Shown here in pieces: positions 7,186 through 13,797 of a stretch of 64,000 nt of DNA. The notes under the pieces are model-generated. The model made no database searches and was not told where the DNA came from. It saw only the letters and a program-made list of their open reading frames with translations. A program made the position numbers and the translations under genes. Numbering within the stretch: position 1 is the first letter of the stretch; each line of letters opens with the position of its first letter. This DNA is from Streptomyces sp. CG 926 (lineage in GTDB: Bacteria > Actinomycetota > Actinomycetes > Streptomycetales > Streptomycetaceae): contig NZ_QGGZ01000003.1 in the NCBI RefSeq assembly GCF_003148825.1, forward strand, positions 124,001 to 188,000, written 5' to 3'.

Positions 7186-7575
7186 ATGGCGATGGATGCC
7201 CAGCAGCGTACTGAATTCGTCAACGCCTACACCAAGACGCTCATCACCGCCTGGTCGAGCGATGAGTACCGTGCCCGACTGAAGTCGGACCCGCGCTCGG
7301 CCCTTGCGGAATCCGGGCTGACCCTTCCCGCGAACGCCGAGATCGTCATTGTCAGCGCCGACCCGGAGACCCAGCCGGACGGAAACCTGGACGTCCAGGT
7401 CGGTCTGTGGGAGGCGGGGCTCGCGAGCGGCCGCTTCGAGTTCCACGTGCCGGACGCGCCCGTCGTCGAGACCTCCGAGCTGAGCGAGAGCGACCTCTCG
7501 GGCCTCTCCGGCGGCGGCAAGGGCGGCGGCCCGACGGTCCTCACGTGCTGCTGCCCCTGCTCCTGCTGCACCTGA
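7186..7575 (+). CDS. RiPP precursor B: NHLP leader with core CCCPCSCCT
   Basis: A 129-residue precursor starting at ATG 7186 (AAAGAGAAA upstream). The leader is strongly similar to precursor A through residue 104. The linker differs: LSGLSGGGKGGGPTVLT precedes the identical final nine residues CCCPCSCCT. Possible cleavage after GGG (residue 111) or after KGGG (residue 115) would leave KGGGPTVLT or PTVLT in front of the cysteine block. This product would therefore be longer at its N-terminus than that of precursor A. The ABC ATPase gene follows 27 bases later with its own AAGGAGAG site. Confidence 0.93.
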   Translation: MAMDAQQRTEFVNAYTKTLITAWSSDEYRARLKSDPRSALAESGLTLPANAEIVIVSADPETQPDGNLDVQVGLWEAGLASGRFEFHVPDAPVVETSELSESDLSGLSGGGKGGGPTVLTCCCPCSCCT

Positions 7576-7602
7576 TCACCGCCTCGTAAGGAGAGCACCG
7601 AA

Positions 7603-8568
7603 GTGCTGCACACCGCATCGGAAGAAGACCCTGTCGTTGTCCGGGGCCTGCGCAAGCAGTACGGCGATTCGCACGTCGTACAGGGCGTGGACCTGACCAT
7701 CCACAAGGGAGAGGTGTTCGCCCTGCTCGGGCCGAACGGCGCGGGCAAGACGACGACCGTCGAGATCCTCGAAGGGGTCCGCCGGCGGACCGGCGGCGAC
7801 GTGCGGGTACTCGGATGCGATCCGGCCGAGGACAGGCGGGACTGGCGGGCACGCATCGGTGTCGTGCCCCAGTCCACGGGCGCCTACACCGATCTCACCG
7901 TGCGCGAGGTCGTGGAGCACTTCGCGGCGCTGTATCCGGCGCCGTTGCCCGTGGGCCAGGTCATCGACATGGTCGGGCTGGGCAAGCACGGCAAGAAGCA
8001 GACGACGGCTCTGTCCGGCGGCCAGCAGAGGCGCCTGGACGTGGCCGTCGGGGTGATCGGTGACCCCGAACTCATCTTCCTCGACGAACCCACCACCGGG
8101 TTGGACCCGGTGGCTCGTCGAGAGGCCTGGGATCTGGTGCAGTACTTCGCCGACCGTGGGCGGACGACCGTACTCACCACGCACTACCTGGACGAGGCCG
8201 AGGCGCTCGCCCAGCGCGCGGCCGTCATCGTCGACGGAAAGGTCGCCGAGGTCAGCCGGGTCTGCGAACTCGGCGGACGCGCCGACACCTCGACGACGGT
8301 GTCCTTCCGGATGCCGCCGGAGCTGGTCGGACGGACCCTGCCTGCCCTGCCCGCCGACGTCACGGTCGAACGGGACGGAAGCAAGGGCGACGGCATCGTC
8401 AGCATCCTGACCAGAACCCCCACCGCGGTCCTCCTGGTGCTGCTGGCCTGGGCCGCCGAGGCCAGGGTGCGGGAGCTTCCTGAGCTGCGCGTGCACCGGC
8501 CGACGCTCGAGGAGATCTACCTCGACCTGATCAGCAGGACCCGCGACGCAAAGGCAGGAACCCCGTGA
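7603..8568 (+). CDS. ABC transporter ATP-binding protein (DrrA-like)
   Basis: A 321-residue single ATPase starting at GTG 7603. The Walker A motif is GPNGAGKTTT near residue 45, the signature LSGGQQRRLDVA near 135, and Walker B LIFLDEPTTGLDP near 160, followed by the H-loop TTHYLDEAE. The C-terminal 90 residues (SFRMPPELVG...RPTLEEIYLDL) are the extra domain seen in DrrA-type drug exporters. It pairs with the overlapping permease gene (GTGA). The likely role is ATP-driven export of, or self-protection from, the mature peptide, in addition to the NHLM system encoded further right. Confidence 0.93.
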   Translation: MLHTASEEDPVVVRGLRKQYGDSHVVQGVDLTIHKGEVFALLGPNGAGKTTTVEILEGVRRRTGGDVRVLGCDPAEDRRDWRARIGVVPQSTGAYTDLTVREVVEHFAALYPAPLPVGQVIDMVGLGKHGKKQTTALSGGQQRRLDVAVGVIGDPELIFLDEPTTGLDPVARREAWDLVQYFADRGRTTVLTTHYLDEAEALAQRAAVIVDGKVAEVSRVCELGGRADTSTTVSFRMPPELVGRTLPALPADVTVERDGSKGDGIVSILTRTPTAVLLVLLAWAAEARVRELPELRVHRPTLEEIYLDLISRTRDAKAGTP

Positions 8569-9464
8569 CCGTGTCAGACGCCCCCTCCGTCCCTGCCCGC
8601 ACGACCGCGAGGACCGCCGCGACCGCCGCGACCGCCGAAGCCGGCGAACACCGCGCGCCCCGCCGTACGCCGGGCATCTGGCGGGCCTCCGTCGCGCGCT
8701 CCTCGGTGGAGCTCAAGAGCTTCTTCCGCAACAAGCAGTCGCTGATCTTCACGCTCATGTTCCCGGTGCTGATGCTCCTGGTCTTCGGATCGATCTTCTC
8801 GGGCAAGGTCGCGGGCACGGACACGGACCTCAAGCAGGTCTTCATGGCCGGGATCATCGCGTCCGGCGTGATGAGTACCGCCTTCTCCGGTCTCGCGATC
8901 AACATAGCCATCGAGCGCGACACCGGTACGGTCCGCCGGCTCGCCATGACGCCGATGCCCAAGTCCGCGTACTTCATCGGCAAGTTGGTGCGCGTGGTGG
9001 TCACCACCGTGCTGGAGACCGCACTGCTGATGGCGATCGCCGTGACGGCCTTCGGCCTGCCGCTGCCCTCCACCGCGCAGCGCTGGACGACGCTCGGGTG
9101 GGACCTGGCGCTGGGCACGGTCGCCTGCGCCCTGCTCGCCGTGGCCTACAGCGCGATCATCCCCAACAGCCGGTCGGCCGCCGCCATCGTGACCCCGGTC
9201 TTCATGGTCACGCAGTTCATCTCGGGTGTGTTCTTCCCCTTCAACCAACTGCCCTCCTGGATGCAGACCCTCGCGGCGTTCTTCCCCCTCAAGTGGATCG
9301 CCCAGGGATTCCGGTCGGTGTTCCTGCCGGACTCCTTCGCCGTGGTGGAGCCTGCCGGCAACTGGGAGCTCGGCAGGATCGCGCTGATCCTGGCGCTCTG
9401 GTCACTGGCCGGACTCGTGCTCACCGCGATGTCGTTCCGCTGGCGCGGCCCGCGCGTCAACTGA
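8565..9464 (+). CDS. ABC-2 type permease (DrrB-like)
   Basis: A 299-residue integral membrane protein whose GTG start overlaps the ATPase stop. After a polar alanine/threonine-rich N-terminus of about 35 residues come six hydrophobic segments, including SLIFTLMFPVLMLLVFGSIF, AGIIASGVMSTAFSGLAI, LGTVACALLAVAYSAIIP and IALILALWSLAGLVLTAM. The short motif VTQFISGVFFPFNQLPSWMQ is typical of ABC-2 permeases of the DrrB/DevC-like exporter group. It forms the channel for the ATPase encoded just upstream. It is followed 17 bases later by a P450 gene in the same operon. Confidence 0.92.
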   Translation: MTVSDAPSVPARTTARTAATAATAEAGEHRAPRRTPGIWRASVARSSVELKSFFRNKQSLIFTLMFPVLMLLVFGSIFSGKVAGTDTDLKQVFMAGIIASGVMSTAFSGLAINIAIERDTGTVRRLAMTPMPKSAYFIGKLVRVVVTTVLETALLMAIAVTAFGLPLPSTAQRWTTLGWDLALGTVACALLAVAYSAIIPNSRSAAAIVTPVFMVTQFISGVFFPFNQLPSWMQTLAAFFPLKWIAQGFRSVFLPDSFAVVEPAGNWELGRIALILALWSLAGLVLTAMSFRWRGPRVN

Positions 9465-9481
9465 CCCAGACAGGAACCGTC

Positions 9482-10717
9482 GTGTCCTCAGCCACCCTTC
9501 GCCTTCCGGGCCACCTCGCTCATCCGTTCTCGCCGATCGGACGGGTGGACCCCCACCCGGCGTACCGGTGGCTGCGGACGTACGCCCCGGTGTACCAGGA
9601 CCCCGCCACCCGGATGTGGCTGCTCACCAGCCACGCGGACTGCTCGGCGGCCCTGCGGAGCGACGCCTTCTCCGCGGCCCAGGGTCAGCAGGGGCGTGCC
9701 AGGGACGACGCCCTCCCTCCGTCGATGCTCACCACCGACGCACCCGACCATCACCGGCTGCGCGCCCCGGGCGGCCTGCTGCTCGGCCCGGAGGCGATCC
9801 GGTCGGTGGCGGACGGGATCGGCCGTGAGGTCGACGCCCTGCTGGAGCGATCGGCCGGTCGGGCCGGGGAGCTGGACGCGGCGACCGACATCGGACAGCC
9901 CCTGGCCACCGCCGTCTACGCGCGACTCTTCGGGCTGGCGGACGCCGAGCGCCCGCGCTTCGAGGAGCTGGCCCGCGCGGTCTCCGTCAACCTCGACCCG
10001 ATGGCGGGACCGGCCGCGGCCGCCGCGGGCCGGGCGGCCATGGGTGAGCTGAGCCGCTACCTGGACGCGGTGGCGCGGCGCCACGCCGCGACCGGATTCG
10101 ACTGCCCGCTGTCCCGGCTCGCCGCCGACGACCGGCTGACCAGGCCCGAGATGCTCGGCATCCTGGGCCTCGCCGTCGTCGGCGGCTGGCAGCCGTTGGC
10201 CGAGACGGTGGGCAACGCCCTGTACTGGCTGCTGCCCCGCCCGGCTGCGGTGGAGTACCTGCGGCGGGCCGACGACCGTGCGGCCGGCACCGCCGTGGAC
10301 GAGCTCCTGCGTCTGGAGGCCCCGATCCCGTTCACCGCGCGCGTCACCACGCGGGAGGTGGAACTGCCCGGCGGCCGGGTGCCCGCCGGCGCTCGGGTGC
10401 TGGCCGTGCTCGCGGCCGCGAACCGGGATCCGGCGGTCTTCGAGCGCCCCGACGAGCCGCTCCTGGACCGGTCCCCCAATCCCCACCTGGCCTTCGGCGG
10501 CGGGCCGCACTTCTGCCTGGCGGCCGTGCTGGTCCGACGGACCGGGGCCCTGCTGCTGCCCCGTCTGCTACGCCGCTTCCCGGGCGTCTCGGCCCACCAG
10601 GACCGCGCCCGCTGGGACGACTGCGTGCTGCCTCGCCGCCTCGCGGAGTATCCGCTGGAACTGGACCCGCGCCCTTCGGCCACCTGCGGCCGGAACACGA
10701 ACCACATGGAGGCCTGA
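9482..10717 (+). CDS. Cytochrome P450-like protein, tailoring enzyme 2, unusual I-helix
   Basis: A 411-residue protein from GTG 9482 with CAGGAA upstream; its length suits bacterial soluble P450s. ExxR is present in DELLRLEAP, and the heme-ligand loop reads FGGGPHFCLAAV, with cysteine followed by LA instead of the usual LG. The I-helix segment is LGLAVVGGWQPLAETVG and lacks the conserved acid-threonine pair that delivers protons for oxygen splitting. Such P450s often use peroxide or do ring couplings rather than normal hydroxylation. The stop overlaps the start of the amine oxidase gene (TGATG), so the two are made together. Confidence 0.88.
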   Translation: MSSATLRLPGHLAHPFSPIGRVDPHPAYRWLRTYAPVYQDPATRMWLLTSHADCSAALRSDAFSAAQGQQGRARDDALPPSMLTTDAPDHHRLRAPGGLLLGPEAIRSVADGIGREVDALLERSAGRAGELDAATDIGQPLATAVYARLFGLADAERPRFEELARAVSVNLDPMAGPAAAAAGRAAMGELSRYLDAVARRHAATGFDCPLSRLAADDRLTRPEMLGILGLAVVGGWQPLAETVGNALYWLLPRPAAVEYLRRADDRAAGTAVDELLRLEAPIPFTARVTTREVELPGGRVPAGARVLAVLAAANRDPAVFERPDEPLLDRSPNPHLAFGGGPHFCLAAVLVRRTGALLLPRLLRRFPGVSAHQDRARWDDCVLPRRLAEYPLELDPRPSATCGRNTNHMEA

Positions 10718-11946
10718 TGCGAACCGACGTCCTCGTCGTGGGCGCGGGAATCAGCGGTTTGACCTGCGCGAGCCGCCTCACCGAGGCAGGCCTGCGCGTC
10801 GTCGTCCACGAGGGCCGCGCACGGGTGGGCGGACGGATCCGCACCTTCCGTCCGGCCGACGGCGGACCCGCTCTCGAACTCGGCGCGCAGGTGGTCCACG
10901 GCGTCCGCAACCCGGTCCACACCCTCATGGGGAGCGACCGCATGGAGAGCGTGCCGCGCGACGTCGCGGCCCGGGTCGTCGAGGACGGCGCGCCGGCGGA
11001 GATGGGAGTGCTCGCCCGTGGCCGACGCGGCCCGTGGGCACTGGAGGCCGAGCTGAACGCGGCGCGGACCGATGCGGACGTGTCGGTCGGCGACTGGTTG
11101 CGTTCCCGGGGCGCCGACGGTGCCGAGGAGCGCGCGGCACGGGAGTGGTACCGGCAGAACTGGGCAGCGGAACCGGACGAGGTGAGCGCCTCGGCGGTGG
11201 CCGCCGCGCACCACGCGGATGCCGTCGGTGGCGGCGAGTTCGCGGTGAGCGGCGGTTTCGACCGGCTTCCCGAGCAGCTCGCGCAGAGCCTCGACGTACG
11301 CCTCGGCTGCCCGGTGGACGAGCTCGACTGCTCCGATGGACAGGTACGGGCCCGCACCGCGCAGGGCCTGTTGCAGGCCGGTGCGGCGGTCGTCACCGTT
11401 CCTCCGCAGGTGGTCGCGAGCGGCCGGCTGCGGATCGTCGGGCTGCCCGCGGCCAAGTGGCAGGCGGCGAAGGACCTGCCGGCCGGTGACGGCTACTGCG
11501 TGGTCGTCACCCTCTCCGCGCCCGCGCCGGAGTCCGCGGTGGTGTTCGACGTGGACGGCCTGGGCGGATTCGCCCGCAGCCGGGCCGGCCGGCCGGAGGT
11601 GCTGATCGTGGCCAAGGCCACGGCCGCCGCCGCCGTACGGTCCGCCGTACGAGGAAGCGGCGGCCTGACGGCGCTGCTGGCCCGGTCCATGCCGTGGACC
11701 CGGTCCGCGCGGGTGGTGGCCACCGAGGCGGCCGACTGGGGGAACGACCCCTGGTCGGGCGGAGCTTTCACGGCTCCCAGGACCGGCGCGCGGGACGCGT
11801 CCGTCCGGTGGGCCGAACCGATCGAGGGCACCTTGTTCTTCGCCGGAGAGGCGACCGTCTGCGGCCGTCAACTTCCCTGGGTCCAGGGGGCGATCGCCAG
11901 TGGCGAGCGCGCGGCCGCACAGATCCTGTCGGGAGAGGCACGATGA
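10717..11946 (+). CDS. FAD-dependent amine oxidase (flavin monoamine oxidase family)
   Basis: A 409-residue flavoprotein. The N-terminus has the Rossmann dinucleotide fold VLVVGAGISGLTCASRL with the ribose-binding glutamate in VVVHEGRARVGGRIR. The C-terminus has the family's second FAD motif (LFFAGEATVCGRQLPWVQGAIASG). Relatives oxidise amines to imines or desaturate carbon-nitrogen bonds. It is translationally coupled to the P450 upstream and the Rieske gene downstream. It may act on the peptide N-terminal amine or on an azoline ring, but the substrate is unknown. It is not a SagB-type dehydrogenase, which is encoded separately at 22219-23781. Confidence 0.9.
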   Translation: MRTDVLVVGAGISGLTCASRLTEAGLRVVVHEGRARVGGRIRTFRPADGGPALELGAQVVHGVRNPVHTLMGSDRMESVPRDVAARVVEDGAPAEMGVLARGRRGPWALEAELNAARTDADVSVGDWLRSRGADGAEERAAREWYRQNWAAEPDEVSASAVAAAHHADAVGGGEFAVSGGFDRLPEQLAQSLDVRLGCPVDELDCSDGQVRARTAQGLLQAGAAVVTVPPQVVASGRLRIVGLPAAKWQAAKDLPAGDGYCVVVTLSAPAPESAVVFDVDGLGGFARSRAGRPEVLIVAKATAAAAVRSAVRGSGGLTALLARSMPWTRSARVVATEAADWGNDPWSGGAFTAPRTGARDASVRWAEPIEGTLFFAGEATVCGRQLPWVQGAIASGERAAAQILSGEAR

Positions 11947-12935
11947 CCGTACGATCCGAGGCCGGGCGGCCGGCGGCGGTGCGCCGCGAAGGGGCGTACT
12001 CCCGAACGGTGCACTCCGGCTGGCACCTGGTGGCCTTCCTGTCCGAACTCACCGCCGAGGTGACCCCGCTGGCGATCGGCCCGCGCCGCCTGGTGGCGGT
12101 CCGCGACGGCGACGACGTACGGCTCTTCGACGCGAACTGCCCGCACCGGGGCGCGCACCTGGGATACGGCGGCACGCTGGACGGCAACTGCCTGGTCTGC
12201 CCCTTCCACGGCAAGCGCATCGCGCTCGGCGACGAGACCAAGCGCTGGTCGGTCGCCGAGCACCAGGTGCTCCGGGCCGGTGAGGCGGTCTTCGCCCGGC
12301 TCGGCGACACCGCGCGGGACGACCGAGGGTTCGAGAAGGTGATCAAGGAGATCGCCGTCAGCCACCCGCTGGTCGAGGCGGTCGTCCTGCCGGTCGCCGC
12401 TCCGTCCGGTCTCATCATCGAGAACGCCTTCGACACGGACCACTTCACCGCCCTGCACAAGGTCGAAGCCGTCGAAGGCATGGACATCGTGCCGACCGAG
12501 AACGGTGAACTGGCCATCGAGGGCACGTTCCCGATGCGCAACTCCCCCTGGAAGAGCGATCTCGCCCGGGCGGAGGCCAAGTGGCGGGCGATGCGTAACG
12601 GCGACACACGACGGGAGTACGTACCGCGGTTCTACGCACGCGCCTTCAGCCCGGGCCTGGTGGTCACCGAGTTCGGGCCGCCCGGACAGGTGCACGTCCT
12701 GGTCACCGGAGCCACGCCCACCCCGGACGGCTGTGTCGCCCGGGTGGCGGTCGGGGTCGTCCCCGGCCGGGAGAGCGACCTGCGGATGTTGATCGTCGGC
12801 AGCGAACGCGCGCTCGCCGAGGACCTCACCGTCTGGGAACACCTGGATCCGCACGCGCCCGTGCGCTACGACGCCCGGGACGAGCCGGTGATCGCCTTCC
12901 GCGAGTTCTGCGAAGGCTTCGAGGAAGTGAACTGA
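11943..12935 (+). CDS. Rieske non-heme iron oxygenase
   Basis: A 330-residue protein; ATG 11943 overlaps the upstream stop as ATGA. The Rieske cluster ligands are in CPHRGAH (residues 60-66) and CLVCPFHG (79-86). The catalytic mononuclear iron site is in NAFDTDHFTALH, with both histidines present. This oxygenase type hydroxylates, desaturates or demethylates small molecules, using electrons from a reductase that is not encoded here. The N-terminus is SGWHLVAFLSEL, as in KshA/PaO-like enzymes. Rieske enzymes are rare in thiazole peptide clusters. It probably modifies the polyazole product and may create the hydroxyl used by the carbamoyltransferase. Confidence 0.93.
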   Translation: MTVRSEAGRPAAVRREGAYSRTVHSGWHLVAFLSELTAEVTPLAIGPRRLVAVRDGDDVRLFDANCPHRGAHLGYGGTLDGNCLVCPFHGKRIALGDETKRWSVAEHQVLRAGEAVFARLGDTARDDRGFEKVIKEIAVSHPLVEAVVLPVAAPSGLIIENAFDTDHFTALHKVEAVEGMDIVPTENGELAIEGTFPMRNSPWKSDLARAEAKWRAMRNGDTRREYVPRFYARAFSPGLVVTEFGPPGQVHVLVTGATPTPDGCVARVAVGVVPGRESDLRMLIVGSERALAEDLTVWEHLDPHAPVRYDARDEPVIAFREFCEGFEEVN

Positions 12936-12937
12936 TC

Positions 12938-13717
12938 ATGAACCAGCTGTCCGTCCGCACGTCCGGCAGCGGCCCCGCCGTGCTGTGGATCCACGGCTAC
13001 ACCATGGACTCCAGCACCTGGGAGCCGCTCTGGGAACTCCTGCCCGGCTGGCGGCACATCGGCGTCGACCTGCCCGGCCACGGCGGCTCCGACCCCATTC
13101 CTCGCGGGCTGACCCTGCCCGCTCTGGCGCGGCAGATCGCCGAGATCGTCCGGGCCGAGCAGGCCCACCGGATCGTCTCGCTCTCGTACGGCTCGTCCGT
13201 GGCCCTCCAACTGGCCATCGACGAACCCGAGCTGGTGCACGCCCTGGTGGCCGCCGCGCCCACCCTGGCGGGCGCGGCCCCGGACGCCGACGCCCGGCGG
13301 CGCTACCAGCAGCTGATGATGCTCAAGCCGCTCGCCGGCCCCGGGGAGCGGATGGCCGATCTGTGGATGGCCTCGCCCCCCGACATCTTCCGCGGCACCG
13401 AACGGCACCCGGAGCTGCGCGCCGCGCTGCGCTCGGTGATCGTCAGGCACTCCTGGGCCGAACTGGACAGCGGCGCCATGATGACGCTGTCCGCGCACCG
13501 CCACAGCCCGGCGGACCTGGCCCGCATCCGGGCCCGGACCCTGGTGTTCATCGGCGACGAGGACATGCCCGCCTTCGTCCGCAACGCCGAGCTGCTGCGC
13601 GACAACGTCGCCGACTGCAAGGTCGTGACGCTGCCCCGGTCCGGTCATCTGCCGCTGCTGGAGCGGCCCGAGGCCGTCGCGGCCGACCTCGCGGCGCACC
13701 TGCTCCACGCCGGCTGA
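12938..13717 (+). CDS. Alpha/beta hydrolase with atypical nucleophile elbow
   Basis: A 259-residue alpha/beta hydrolase, two bases after the Rieske stop. The oxyanion loop is WIHGYTMDSSTW, the acid is in FIGDEDMPAF, and the histidine is in SGHLPLLERPE. The elbow reads VSLSYGSSVAL, so the first glycine of the usual GxSxG is replaced by serine, while the nucleophilic serine and following glycine remain. It may hydrolyse an ester, amide or thioester intermediate or remove a leader remnant. Some relatives act in heterocycle hydrolysis or as non-hydrolytic cyclases. It is the last gene of the rightward operon, followed by a strong terminator. Confidence 0.88.
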   Translation: MNQLSVRTSGSGPAVLWIHGYTMDSSTWEPLWELLPGWRHIGVDLPGHGGSDPIPRGLTLPALARQIAEIVRAEQAHRIVSLSYGSSVALQLAIDEPELVHALVAAAPTLAGAAPDADARRRYQQLMMLKPLAGPGERMADLWMASPPDIFRGTERHPELRAALRSVIVRHSWAELDSGAMMTLSAHRHSPADLARIRARTLVFIGDEDMPAFVRNAELLRDNVADCKVVTLPRSGHLPLLERPEAVAADLAAHLLHAG

Positions 13718-13746
13718 ACCACCGACCCGGCTTCCGTTCCCCCCTC

Positions 13747-13788
13747 ATGCCGACGGCCCGCGGACTCCCGTCCGCGGGCCGTCGGCAT
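13747..13788. terminator. Perfect 18-bp hairpin, bidirectional terminator
   Basis: ATGCCGACGGCCCGCGGA (13747-13764) pairs perfectly with TCCGCGGGCCGTCGGCAT (13771-13788) around a six-base loop. It lies between the hydrolase stop and the facing carbamoyltransferase stop, so it can end transcription from both sides. Confidence 0.85.
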
Positions 13789-13797
13789 GGGCGGGTC

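Noticed and set aside
6620..7575. Thiopeptide precursors
   Set aside because: The core has a single Ser and Thr and there are no lantibiotic-type dehydratase or pyridine-forming cycloaddition genes; the machinery fits a linear azole peptide.
6620..7575. Nitrile hydratase alpha subunits
   Set aside because: Only the leader-like fold is present; the metal-binding CTLCSC-type site and the beta subunit gene are absent, and the Cys block sits at the extreme C-terminus.
9098..10717. A longer P450 2 beginning inside the permease gene
   Set aside because: Residues before GTG 9482 are the permease in another frame; the ribosome site and normal P450 length support 9482.
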